A DNA stretch of 64,000 nt from the NCBI GenBank assembly GCA_020747015.1, contig JAGTJM010000035.1, positions 124,001 to 188,000 of the forward strand, given 5' to 3'. The notes under the pieces were generated by a model. That model made no database searches, was not told the DNA's origin, and was given only the letters and a program-made list of their open reading frames with translations. Numbering within the stretch: the stretch's first letter is position 1; each line of letters starts with the position of its first letter. A program made the translations under genes and the position numbers. Of the stretch, positions 23,904-36,031 are shown in pieces. The stretch comes from Pyrenochaeta sp. MPI-SDFR-AT-0127 (taxonomy: Eukaryota > Ascomycota > Dothideomycetes > Pleosporales > Cucurbitariaceae).

Positions 23904-26900
23904 TTGCTCAGATTCAAGGGACACCTCCATTAGCACACCAGCGCTTTCTCCCCACACCAGATTTGACAACATCGTCGACAACCAGCACACCACGCCACCA
24001 GCCGCCTGAAAAAAATGCACCACACCACCCGTGAACTCCAACGTTATGAGCAAAGACTGTGATCACCGGGCAAAGTGCGCTACTGCCCCACTCCCCGCCC
24101 GCCCCTCCCTCTCGTGAAGCTACATATCGCCGAAGCCTGGCTGTCCCGAAATGACAGCGTGGTCTTCTCATAAAACTTTCGAAAAGAGACCTATCAATAA
24201 TCCAGAAAGAATAGTACGCGGCCTTCGAATTCTCTTACGAGATGGCAGATACACACGTAGCTAAAGCAACATCAGAAACAACGACAAGTCCAGGCTACAT
24301 GCCCACCAGCAACTATCTATGTAAGACGCCTTTCGCAGACGCAAAGAAGCACGGCGACATAACCAGACTCACATGCGAAACTCCCAGAAAACGGCGAAGG
24401 CCAGCGGCCCAGGTGCAGGACTAAAATCTCAGTCCCGTATCTGCCAGCTTGGTGATCCACTCAGAAGAACCCGCGAAGACCTCGTCCTCGAACCAGAGCA
24501 CATGACTATGGGCGACGGAAACATCCAATATTAGGACCACTCGCCTGACACTACCGTTGCGCAAATAATTCTGCGCAATTCTGGGACCTATGGGTCTGTG
24601 ATGTCACCTAGCCATATTATACTCCTAGCACTGACCTACAAACACATCATGGAAGTATTCTGTTTACTGGAATACAATCGACCGTAACAGCGTTGCCCGG
24701 TTCGTTAATTTTACATTCCTTATGAATACGAGCAGTATATCTCATTCCAGATTGCCCAAAATGCAGTGCAGACTTGTGGCTTCTAGAATCCGCCATGGTT
24801 GGTATATCTGGTTATCTTCAAGGTCTAGGACTAGCATTTCTAGACCTATATAGAAAACCAGGTTTCTCATCCGTATCTTGTATACAGTGCATATCACTTG
24901 ATTTGCCATAAGTGTCACTATAACATGACTAGGGTTAGAGGGTACATATCGGTAGTATCTTTGTTCATCCCACTTTCAATATGTAGGACTTCAAGAGCCT
25001 TATCAACCTCCAAAATGGGTTTTCTACGCTCACTTGCTTAGATTCTCATATAAGAAAGATGATTTAGTTTGGTTTGATATCACAAAATGTAGAGAACATT
25101 TGATTGAATGTGGTCGCTTGTTTAAGTCTGGTTGAAGAAAAGAGGCAAAAAAGGTAGATATGAATAAAAAAACTGGAACCGGCCGGATCCGAACTTACAT
25201 CTTCTTGCGTATAGATTGAACGGGTAGCTAATCCTACTATACAACCCTGTTGCAAGTAGGGTATGCACTGCAGCAATATGATAGGTAAGTATCGTTGATG
25301 AGAGATTTGGAAATAAAGTTTTATGTATATGCCAAGTTCTTGGGGTCAGTAGCAGGGACCCTCGTCTTTTTTTGGCCTACTCATGGTGAAGTGAGGAGAA
25401 ATAGAGCTAAAGCACAAGCTCGCGTAAACGTTTCGAGAAAAATACTATACAAGCTAGGAAGAAGGCCGAACAAGGTGGGGAAAGGGCTGCTCAGTTACTA
25501 TATGATATACCACCACAGCAATAGGGACTTAGCATAGTAAGCCTGAGGTATGGACCAACAAGAAGACTCGAAATCATGTCTTCTATTGACATGCGTTTCG
25601 TAGGATCGATTTAAGACTATTGGAGCAGCACGTTGATCGAATACCCTCCGTAGGAGGCGTTGATTCAATTCAAAGACTTTCAATTTTCAGTAACAATTTG
25701 CCCGAACGATATCCGTAGATGTAGGAGCCTCGCCGCTCTTGTGCTTTGCATACTGTCGATTGTGAAAGAGAAGCTTGGTTTACACCACCTCATTTCCCAA
25801 AGGTTCCCGGCCGAATCCTCAAGTACTGTTCTTCATTAGAGATCGATGAAACCAATCAAGCCTTTATTCTCCGAGGCATCATCGCGAACTTTGAATTGTT
25901 GAGAGCTTTTTAGACAAATTTGGCGTAGCTAAAGGTAATGGGATTGCTGTCACTTCCAGCGCTATATCTTTGGACCCGCTGCATATCTTATCGCAAAACT
26001 ACAGCCGCTCCAAATGGGCTACTGCAAGGCAGTGTCTTGCTCATACGCAAGTCCGAGCGAGTGTGTCCAACGTATGTGAGAATCTCTGACTGGGCCGTGG
26101 TATACTTACCACTGCAAGGCGACAACAATATCAATCGGCATTTGTACTTTGGTATGAGGGTCGCGGCAATAATGTAGCTAATTAGGATACGACAGGAGAA
26201 CATCTATTGTGCCGTTGCACAGTGTGGTTATCCCAGATAGCCACCCTGGGCTAATACTGAATGGACCGACGAAAAGCCGGTGAGGCTTAGTATGTAGGGA
26301 GATTGGAGATCTCAAGGATCTCGTCATTGAACACGACACTCAGCGAGGGAGTCTCAACTCAATTGTCTCATTATTCCTTGCCTACAAAATGTCCTCCTTG
26401 CTTTGGTTGCGCGAGCATCCAGCTGAAGGGAACAGTTGGCTATGATCCTCCTACTCCTGCACACTACCTAATCATTGAGCGTTTCCCATAAACAGAAACA
26501 CACACAGAAAGATAGAGAGAGATATAAACAGACAGACAGATAGACAGACAGACAACTTTCCTTCTGGGCGTTGCCTATTCATTGTAGTATAGCTACCCAC
26601 TGTGAACAACTATTTTAGCATGGCCTCAACCGGTGGATGATACATGGCCCGAGCCCCCTTTGGTTCTTTTTTAGAATAAAAATAAACAGAAATGAAATAC
26701 TCTATGGTAGTGCTCCAACACGGTAATTAATTCCATAGCTGGGAATGTCCATTATTCAAGTAGCAGATGAAGCAAGAGAGCCATCAGGAGATCGAGCACG
26801 CACCTGCAAGGTCTATCAATGTCCTGTCTCCTTCTGGTACACAAGAAACAGCCGCAAATGTACAGTGCTGCATGCCACAAGAAGCAAGCTGAGGGCTCCC

Positions 26901-27994
26901 TTGAAGATGAGGAGAAAGCATATTTGGAAGTTGTGACTTTTCAAAAGGAGAATGTGTTCGATGAGGACTTTTGTCCAATCATGGGACATGCCATCAATGG
27001 AAATACTTCGGAGTTCAGAGACGGAAGGTCAAATCAACGTGAATCAAGCGGGACTAGAAAGATCAAATCTGCTCTACAAGATTCGATGAGATGTAAGAGA
27101 GTATGATGTGACAGGCAATCAAATGGAATATCAGACAGGTGGTCTAGCATACATGGCTTTGTTCGCACCCATAACACAATCAAAGGCCAAAAGTAGACCG
27201 CCATGGAGGTCCATTTGCATCTTTTTCAGAACGCGGACTGAGCTCTTCGCGCTGCCTTTTCTCCGAAGAGACACTTTCGTTGGAGCCGAATAATTGAGCC
27301 TCCTTGAATGATTCCAGGAAATGTCAGGTATCGTCGTAGTATTTCACTTTCCCTTGTTGTGGAATCATAGTATGAAAGCAGGGCAGCAGCTGTCATGTAT
27401 TGAAAAGGTCGTAGCGCATGATAATCCTTCTAGTTAAGCTTTTGTGAGTAGCCTGCCCATGTGGATTTCCGTTGGATATGTAGGCCTTGCACAAGAATGA
27501 TATCTGGTCCGCGGACAGAAACGTGAAGGCACACCTCCTTAGGAAACTCTTCGATTGGCTAGTTTACCATAACGTAACAGAGAAGACACCCGGACAGTCT
27601 TTCTGTTTTGTCACATGAATTACTTTTTCGGATAAGGTTGTTCGTGGGTGTGCAGGAGAGTTGGGGTGGGATGACGAGCATGTGACCACGTTCCACACAC
27701 ACCGCTCAGTGCTGTTGCTCGATTCGGGCCGTGTGAGCTTAAGGAAGCTTCGACGATCGCCCGCACAACTTAAATGCTCCTTCAAAGGACAGCGCTTGCA
27801 CCTCACGGCGGAGAGGCTTTCAGACGATTCCACTGCACCTGATAATGTCCCTCTTTCGCCAGCGAACTCGAACCTGAATGACTCGAGACATTTAGAGTCA
27901 GCCCGTCCACCCCTTCCTACATTCTCAACGTCGCACTTTCAAACCCTTGGCTCTCCGCAGTCAGGCTAAACCGACAAATTACAGTGAGCCCATA
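23904..27994. other. gene-poor remnant DNA at the right part of the island
   Basis: About 4 kb without a supported gene. A 60-codon ATG frame at 24242-24424 follows the LTR-like copy B and may be the broken start of an element's first gene; this is weak. A CAGA/GACA microsatellite runs at about 26528-26554, preceded by purine-rich GAGA sequence. Elsewhere short frames occur on both strands without conserved features. The last few hundred bases, which become more GC-rich, are the likely promoter of the kinase gene at 27995. Confidence 0.45.
26528..26554 (+). repeat. CAGA/GACA microsatellite
   Basis: A run of about six CAGA/GACA units, interrupted by one GATA, directly follows a GA-rich stretch. 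It is a simple sequence repeat with no coding context. Confidence 0.85.
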
Positions 27995-29497
27995 ATGGCA
28001 CAGGTTCAGAGACCTCTGCTTATCCAATCGCACATCATACGCTTGTGCTGTCCGCGCACCTCGCGGAGGACGAGTGGCGCCCTTTTCGCCAGAGGGAAGC
28101 AACACAGGACGTTACACACGAGGACGGTTACCGACAATGATATCTCGCGGTTGGCAAGCTTGCCATTGCACCCATTGACTCTGGCAGATCTTGTAAAGTA
28201 TGCTTCCTCGAGCGCCCATGCTTTCCATGACGCCTGGCTAATCATGGGCGCGTGACGATTCAGACACGGAAGACCGCCGCTTACAACACAACAACTGCTC
28301 ACCTCTGCCAACTTCACCCTCTCGATCCTTCCTGCCCGCCTCGCGCACCGCATAAAATCGCTTCGCAACTTACCCTTCATCGTCGTGTCGAACCCACACG
28401 TGTCTAAGATACACTCGAACTACTTACACAGTCTGTCTACGCTGCTGCCATGGGCAGAGCACGAGATCAAGACGCTGGAAGAGGAGGTCAAGTTCACCGA
28501 AGTCATGGCTGATCTGGTACAGACACATGCGAACACGATTAGTATACTGGCACGCGGGTTTCTGGAGGCGAGAAAGTATATCAGCCCTAACGATGTAACG
28601 CGCTTTCTGGACGAGCATCTACGGGCGAGGATAGGCACAAGATTGATCGCTGAGCAACACCTCTCGTTGCACTTCTCGAGCCAGCCACATTGCGAAATTA
28701 TGAATGAGCAGGATGAAAACCTAGGCTACATTGGTGTCATTGACACGAAACTGAAGCCAGCACGCATCGTTGATCATTGCGCAAATGTCGTGGGCGAAAT
28801 TTGTGAGCTGAAATACGGTGTGCGGCCAACCGTCGTTATCAACGGAGAACCAGACTACGAATTCGCACACATTCCAGTCCATCTCGAATACATCATCACA
28901 GAGCTCCTCAAGAACGCTTTCCGCGCAACAGTAGAGAGCGGCATGGAGCGCGAAAGTATCGAAGTTACCATTGCCCCACTCCCAGAGCTCTTACCAGAGA
29001 GCAAAGGCAGCGATGATCCTGAAGCTCTCTGCAATAAACAGATCGATAATGTTGACCAGGGCAATTTGGATATTGCTTCACAGCGCTTCACAGGTCTACA
29101 AGGATCTACGTCTGTGAATTCCAATATTCTTCCTCTCAAACACTCCACGCCTGGTGTCACGATCCGCATCCGCGACCGTGGCGGCGGTATATCGCCCGAA
29201 AACCTTACTCAAATCTGGGACTACAGTTTCACTACCTTCAACGATGACCAAGCCTCGTCCACATTGACCGGCAGTCACTCAGGAAATGGCATGGACGCAT
29301 TGAATGCTTTCAGCGGGGCGGGAGGTGACGGAGCGAATAGCCTCGCGGGGCTGGGGTATGGGCTTCCACTCGGGAGGGCGTATGCAGAATATTTTGGAGG
29401 CGGAATAGCGGTGCAGAGTCTGTGGGGATGGGGGACTGATGTCTATCTTAGTTTAAGAGGTGTTGGCAAGGTAGACGTCGATGGGGAAGAAAAGTGA
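27995..29497 (+). CDS. mitochondrial PDH/BCKDH-type protein kinase
   Basis: Two exons, 27995-28197 and 28264-29497, with a 66-bp intron (28198-28263); the product is about 478 aa. Members of this histidine-kinase-fold family phosphorylate E1-alpha of pyruvate or branched-chain 2-oxoacid dehydrogenase in the mitochondrial matrix and switch the complex off. The N terminus is Arg/Ser/Thr rich with few acidic residues, like a presequence. The N-terminal regulatory helix domain spans about residues 50-230. The ATPase core shows the N box ELLKNAF (about 281), the G1 box DRGGG (about 372) and the G2 box GLGYGLPLGRAYA (about 430). The splice joins LADLV to KHGRPPL. It resembles yeast Pkp1/Pkp2; which paralogue, and which dehydrogenase it targets, cannot be settled here. 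The ATG at 27995 is the first in frame. Confidence 0.93.
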
Positions 29498-29684
29498 GCG
29501 CTTAGCTATATGGATAGTCAATGGCATGGCTTAAAGCTGGAGAGGCGTCATTGTCAGAAGACTTTCATTATAGCTATGTATCCAGGCGTCTGCCCATCGA
29601 ACACCATTTGCCAATGCCATGCTCCGTCGTATGCTATGATGCCATGTCTCATACTCATATCATGATCTGTGTTGTAAAAGGGCT

Positions 29685-30015
29685 CTATTGTGTCGTAACC
29701 TCGCCATCAGCCTCAACGGTGATCTTGTCGTTGCTCTGGAGCGTTGAGACGGCATCGTCCGGGATCTTGGCACTGGGTTCGTGTTAGCATAGCCCTGTCT
29801 GTGTCAGAAACGAGTGAGCATCAAGGCGTACGTGAATCCCTTGATTAAGCTGAATTCGCTGACGATCTCGCCGCCCTGGTCCTTGACATGCTGCTTCGCC
29901 TTCTCGAGGTCGTCCTTGGAGGCATCCTTGTTGAGAGTGACCTAGGGCACATCAGCTCAGTTCCAGCCTACCACGTTCCATAAAGCGGGTCTTATCGTAC
30001 GTTGTACTGAGGCAT
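29685..30015 (-). CDS. small proteinase B inhibitor (inhibitor I9 family, PBI2-like)
   Basis: Three tiny exons (30015-30001, 29941-29832, 29772-29685) with two 59-bp GT-AG introns encode about 70 aa. The sequence begins MPQYNVTLNKDAS, continues with a helix (KAKQHVKDQGGEI), then VSEFSLIKGFTAKIPDDAV and a beta-strand tail ending EVTTQ. This matches the subtilisin-propeptide fold of the yeast Pbi2 family, which inhibits vacuolar proteinase B and, in yeast, with thioredoxin, promotes vacuole fusion. The length agrees with the family (about 75 aa). There is no signal peptide, so it should be cytosolic. It is convergent with the kinase gene, with stops under 200 bp apart. Confidence 0.88.
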
Positions 30016-30886
30016 CTTGGATAGAAGTAGGTTCTAAGTTGTGGAAATGTGACGGCAAGTTGGATTTGGATGTAGAGTACAGTCTTATGGACGGATAGTA
30101 CACGTTCGGAGAGGGGTCAAGGCGTGATTTATATACCGCTTAGGCACACTACCCTTGAGCAAACAGCTTTCTAAAGCCTTGGTTATGCGAAGCCAGGCTG
30201 ACGATGACGTGCGCTTTCCACGGGCGACGCACGACATCCCACCATGTGAACAGCTGCCCCGCCAACCCACCATGCACGGCTGGACCGCTTATCGATAACG
30301 AATTCACGTGCGCTTCACTAAGGGGCAGAATGTTTGGTGCAGTGGAGACACCATTCATCCCAGAATTCAAGCAAAGTTCGCGCGATGAAGAAGCATGGCA
30401 ACTATTGATAAATTTTCTGAGGTCGTGAGTGTTAATCTCCCGCAGACTACAGACAACAACTAGCTTTCCGCACAGCAGCGAGCAAGCCCAGAAATTTGTG
30501 CCGCAGGCACTGTAGAACTCGCCGCGCCCCCAGTCCACTACGTTTTACTATTATATTTCCTCTTTAGCCCCCGTTGTCGCCCTGTGAAGATATCGTTGTC
30601 CGTCAGTACCTGAATATTAGCGATTCGGTTTACTTCCGGAATGATGTGAGAGAAGAGAATCACCTAAACTGTGAGGCAAAACGATGAAATGTTTATGGAA
30701 TCTATTTCTATCTTCTACGAGACGGAATCAGATGAATCGATCATACTAAATTTTTATACCCAGACGCCGACTACACAACCGCATTACTCATAAGCTGAGG
30801 CTGGTATCACATGAAGCCTGGCATGCAACTCTAAAACTATCATAACGTGAAACAAGGACGAATGAATTTTTTTCATGACCGGAATT
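30016..30886. other. intergenic, inhibitor promoter and EF-3 3' flank
   Basis: No gene supported. Both neighbours are on the - strand, so this contains the upstream region of the small inhibitor gene and the EF-3 3' UTR. Frames of 60-130 codons here lack family features. Confidence 0.5.
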
Positions 30887-33800
30887 CTAGTCATCCTCGT
30901 CAGAGAACACTTCTTCACCACGCTTACGACGGGCCATACGGTCCTTCTTCTTCTTCCTCATCTCGGACGAAGTAAGCTTCTTCTTCTGTAAAATAGTTAG
31001 CAAAAATTACATATAGACTTAGCAGTAACACATACCTTTGCTTGAGCTGCGATCTTGTTACCCATTGCGTCCACCCTCGTGTCCTCGTCCTCTTCACCCT
31101 TGGCCAACCGTGGTCCAGCACCCTGGCCCTGAACCCAGTTGTGACCGGAAGGTGTCATGCGGCCATCCATGACAGCCCAAACTTCCTCAGTGAGACCCTC
31201 AGTGAACTCAGCGGAGTGAGTAATGATGATAACACCGCCCTCAAAGGTCTTGATAGCCTTAGACAAGGCACCGAGAGAGTCGCGGTCGAGGTAGTTGGTA
31301 GGCTCGTCAAGAACGATCAAATGGGGACGCTGCCATGAGCAGGCAGAGAGTACGACCTTGACACGCTGTCCACCGGACAGACCGCGCATGCGGGAGTGAG
31401 AAACAAGCTCGGCATCGAGACCAAAGTTGGCGCAGTGAGCTTCAATCTCCTTGCGAACCAGAGGACGGAATTGACCGCTGGCAAGAGCCTCCTTCTGATC
31501 GACCTCGGCAACCATCTTTCCGTGGGAAGCCATAATCTCGGAACGGGGAATCCAGGCATTGTCAGCAGACATCATGGGAGTCCACTTCTCGTTCTTCAGG
31601 CCAACGTTCTCACCAAGTGCGAACGAGCACTCGTATTCGTAAGAGTTCTTGAACTTCCTACGCGAGTTGATGCCAATAACACGACGCTGTGAGCCCTCGA
31701 TCTTGTAGATCTTGTCCATGGCCTTCTCGTCCTCCTCGGTGACGATCTTGTTGGCGCGGTCCATAGTCTCACGATCCTCGCCAGTCTGGAAACGCCACTG
31801 AATGTACTCAGAAGGAGTCTTGTCCAAGTGGTGATCGATATGGGCGAAAGCGTGCTGCTTGATGTAGGCGATACGGATGTTCTCGTGGTGATAAATTTCA
31901 CCAGAAGTGGGAACAAGCTCACCAGTCAAGACGTTGACAAGAGTAGATTTTCCGGCACCGTTGGGGCCAATGACAGCGATACGAGATCCAAGCGAACATT
32001 GGAAGGTAATGTCGGCAATCTGAGGCTTGGAGGTACCCTCATACTGGAAGCTCATGTTGGTGGCACGGAGAATGGCCTTGGCCTTGGTCTTGACACCCTC
32101 AAGGAAACCGGGCTCGGGGAACTTGAACTCCATGTCGGAGGCGCTGAGCTCATGGTAGGACTTGGCTGAAGGCACGCGCTTGACGAAGTCGTCAAGGTTA
32201 CCACGGTAACGCTTAAGCTTGAAGCGCTCGTAGTGGATGACGTGCTGGATAACGTGGTTCAAGAACTTGCTGTCGTGGGAGATGACAATGGACGTGCAAG
32301 GTGAGTTCGTAAGGTAGTCCTCAAGCCACTTTACGTTCTTGACATCCAAATGGTTGGTAGGCTCATCGAGGAGGAGAATATCGGGCTGCTCGAACACGGC
32401 ACGAGCGAGCGCGAGCTTCATCTTCCAACCACCAGAGAGCGCACCGATGGGGCCGCTGTACATGGCGTCTGTGAAACCGAACTCGTTGAGAGTGTTCTGG
32501 ACCTCCTCCTGAGGCTTGTCAATGCCAACAGACTTGAGCTTCTTCTGGGTCCAGCCAATGACAGTCTCCTCAGTATCGGCGGAGTCCAAGTCGTGCTCGA
32601 CGTAGACGGTCTTGACCTCGTTCTGCTTGGGGAAACCCTCGACTTGCTCGTTATTGATAGCACGCATGAGCGTGGTCTTACCGGAACCGTTGGGTCCGAG
32701 GAGACCATAACGCTGACCACGCTTCAGACGAAGATGAGTCTGGTTGAGCAGAATCTTGGCACCGTAGGCCAAGTTGAATGTGCAGTTGCAGAGATCCTCG
32801 CCCTCCTCCTCATCAGGCTCGACAGCGTTCTCCGCAGCAGCGCCTGGGAGGGAGCGCTTGCGAAGAGCCTCGGTGACAGACTTGGCCTCGTCGTCGCCAA
32901 CAAGGACAGCGACGAAGGGACCAGCGTTGGCCTGCCAGTTCAGGGGCTCGTAATCCTTCTCGTCAATCAACTGGCCACCAATGGCACCAATGTAGTTGAC
33001 AACAGGGGTAAATCGGTCGTCGAGCTTGAGCTTGGAGGGAAGGACAGCCTTGAGGTTGGCAGCGATGGTGGCGATGTCACCAATCTTCTCAATCTCGGGA
33101 ATCTTGCCGTTCTCAACGTGACCGACACGAATGAGGGTGTCAAGACCCTGGCGGGTCTTCTCACGGGCCTCGGGATCAGCGAGGTTGTCGTGGTTCTTCT
33201 CGAGGGCAGGCATGAGACGGGGCAAGAAAGCAGCAACGATCTGAGGATCCTCGACGAGCTTGCACATGTTGTCGATGATGACGGCCGACTTACGCTTGAT
33301 GGCGGTCTCGCGCTCGACAAGACCACGCTCAAGCAGGGGAACCATGATGGCGAGAGTGGGCTCGTGGACGTCGGTGACGAAGGTGGTGGCACCGAGCAAG
33401 TGAACAGTCTCGGGGACGTTCTCAGGCTTGGCGATACACTTGATCAGCTCGGGAATGAAGCGCTCGATATCCTTGTTGGAGATGAGGGAGCAGAGAGTCT
33501 CCATGGTGGAGTAGGCAGCCTTCTTGACCTCAGGCTTGGTGTCCCACATGGCTCCAGAGATGACGGGGATCAGGTCTGGGACGCGGAAAGCCATCTGTGC
33601 TGGGGCGCTCTTGGTGAGGACCTCGATGCACTTGAGGTCGGTCATCTTCTCAGGCCACTTTTGTGCGTTGTCGAGCGAGTGGATAATGTGAGGGATGATG
33701 GCCTTGACGGCGTTGGGGTTCGCAGCGGCGACGATGGCCTCGGCGGCAGTCTGGGCAGCGACCTTGACGCCGCTCATCTTGTCGCCAACGGCACTCAAGA

Positions 33801-34184
33801 CGTTGGGGAGAAGGGACACGAGATAGGGCTCGACGGCGGCCGAGACGTGGGCGTGCTGGGCAATGGCGCGGATGGCATCGAGGGCACGCTCGCGGGCAAC
33901 GGCGTCCTTCTTGCTGGCGAGCTGCTTCTTCAGCAATTCGACGGCCCTGGGGAAAATTGTTAGAAGGCTTTGCTGGTGCGGGGCAGAATGTGAACGTACT
34001 TTGTGGGGGCATCAGCCTCCTCAATGTCGCCATTGATGAAGGTGGCGATGGCGCTCGCTGAGGCGTTGATCTCGTCCTGGGCCTTGGACACGGTCAACTT
34101 GGCCATCAGCTCCTCGAGGGCCTTGAGGGCCTTTGAGTTCTCGGCCTTGACGGCCGAGGCGTCGTGCGAAGCAGCAGGAGCCAT
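30887..34184 (-). CDS. TEF3: translation elongation factor 3 (EF-3)
   Basis: Three exons (34184-34000, 33946-31036, 30985-30887) with introns of 53 and 49 bp encode about 1064 aa, close to yeast eEF3 (1044 aa). EF-3 is a ribosome-bound ABC ATPase needed for fungal elongation, helping E-site tRNA release. Visible are N-terminal HEAT-type helical repeats (about residues 1-320), a linker region, ABC1 with Walker A GPNGSGKTTL (about 475) and signature LSGGWKMKLALARA, and ABC2 with Walker A GPNGAGKSTL (about 724) and signature LSGGQRVKVVLSA. A chromodomain-like insertion lies inside ABC2, and the tail is Lys-rich (KKKLTSSEMRKKKKDRMARR). Codon use is strongly C-ending, as expected for a very highly expressed gene, and this leaves a long open antisense frame that is not a gene. 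Confidence 0.98.
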
Positions 34185-36031
34185 TTTGCACTGTCGAAGT
34201 GGATGTGTTTTTGTGAAAAGAGTAGAGGCCGAAAGGGCGGGCGGGGTCCTTAAATGGACAAAGGCGGCGGGGCCTAAAAACTTTTTTTCGGTGAAGGATA
34301 GACGAAAATCTATCGGGGGTATCTCAGATGCACTGCCTGCGAGGGAAACAACTCGCAGCCTCTATGCTACCGGAACAAGGACACAGAAAGAAAGAACCTT
34401 GGGACAGCCCAGAGGGAGAGTAAGTGGAGAGAGCGCAAGTCGCTGTGTGGGCGGCGGGCTTTTTATCTCTTTGGTGGGCTGGCTCGCTTTGAGAAATTTT
34501 TGGCCAGGGCGTAAGCCGATAAGATTAGCGTGGGCGCAGGGACCGCCCTCTACCTTTTTCCCAACCCGACCCAACTCGCCCATTGCTGCAAAAAATATGC
34601 CAATGACCTCAAGTCCGCTCCCACAAATTTCGCCTTTGCCGCCGCTTCTCCAGTTATCTGCAAGCGCCTCAAAGGGTGGCCTCAATGGTGGCTCCCACCC
34701 CATCACTCGCCCCAGCCTAGAGGGGCAGAGGCAGAGCCCTCGTCGCAGTCCACGTTGCAAAAGGCCTTCTATTTGTGGCGAGTTTCAACATGCGCGCTGA
34801 CCGCCTTCTCATACCTGAACCCTAGCCAACGACGTGCACCCAACAAGTCGTGGACCGCGGATTAGGCAGCATGGGACATTAGGGACTCTCCCGGCGCAGA
34901 GACGCTGGTGCTACCGCCTCTGCAAGTCGACCTTGAGTGGCTGCCAGCCTCCCAGGCCCACTTCAGTCGCACTCCCTACCGGTACCTAGAGGCCTCTTAC
35001 ATTGACTTCACCGCTGTGGGGAACGGAACCGCAATGCCGTCAAGCCTAGGTCTCCGGCCCTCTGTCTACACATGTCGCACATGCCGGCCGCTATTCGCAC
35101 AGCCCTGCCGATCTAATGCGCTACGGCCACCAGCGGAGGCTCCAGGCTTGCTCGTAAAGTACCTCCCCGATTCTGCCGAGGACGAGGCCATATGTGAAAT
35201 TATTCGTCTCGGTACCTTCGCCACTTCTTCTACCGAATCATCACCGTGGCAGACTGCCTCACTCGCCCCAAGAGCCGGGCCGAGACTAGCACGAAATGCG
35301 TCTACGTGATCTCGTTACGGTTTGTTCACCGCTTGCGCTTCGCCAACTGAGTATCACCATTTTGAGTTGCAGATGCAGCAGAAAGTTTGAAGTGTTGCCC
35401 AAATGCCAAATTTTGCGTACCTTCCCACCAAAGCCTAGCGCCTTCTTGCAGAAACTCCACACATCTTGAATCGGCTGGCAGCTTCAATGTAAAACAAGTG
35501 CAGATAGACAGACTTTCAAACAATGTCCGTCTCATCGCTGCCTTACTATTTAGTCTCCAAGTGCATCGCATCCGAGTCATGCTGTAGCTTTCTCGCTTAC
35601 CAGCCTTACCGAGCAGCCTTATGCCTATCACGATAGCACAGGTCGCTGAGCAGCGCGTTCTTCAGCCATGCGCTCACTGCAGTCCCCACAACTTATCGAT
35701 ATGCCCCAGATTCTCTTGCCTCAGAGTTCTTTGGGGTACGCTTGTACAGATTCGTCCTGTCAGCCTAGTGACTTGCATACGAGAGTGCGCCTCGGTCCTG
35801 CAGGGACGATAGTGCACGTTCGAGCTTTGTCTTTGCGTTCTGAGCCTTGTGTCCCTGGAACTATCGAAACGAAACTCTTCAACGATATACTTATCCTACT
35901 TTGCGCTGGTGTGCCGACGTTTCTCTGAGCCCGGCACAGCCTGCAAGTAAGCAGCACATTTACCAACACCACACGGTTCATCCTGCCTTCGGTGCCCCTC
36001 ACTCTTCTTCGATCACCTTATTGCGACCAGC
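34185..36031. other. divergent intergenic region, EF-3 / HET gene
   Basis: About 1.85 kb with no supported gene. The left part is the EF-3 promoter and leader: on the - strand there is an A/T-rich CATTTAAGG-like element about 65 bp upstream of the ATG, and GC-rich patches. A 133-codon frame at 34908-35309 (+) has no ATG start and no recognisable features. Confidence 0.5.

Noticed and set aside
25160..25255. tRNA-like pieces on - (D-arm-like TATAGTAGGATTAGCTAC and TTCGGATCC)
   Set aside because: The T-arm and acceptor stems do not pair and no anticodon stem forms. At best it is a degraded remnant. A covariance-model search (tRNAscan-SE) would decide.
32350..33963. 537-codon open frame on + opposite EF-3
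   Set aside because: It mirrors the EF-3 reading frame. Strong C-ending codon bias of the highly expressed sense gene removes stops on the antisense strand. The translation is a Leu/Val/Gly/Asp-rich low-complexity sequence with no family features.
34908..35309. 133-codon frame on + between EF-3 and the HET gene
   Set aside because: It starts with a non-ATG codon, has no recognisable domain, and no splice partner was found.
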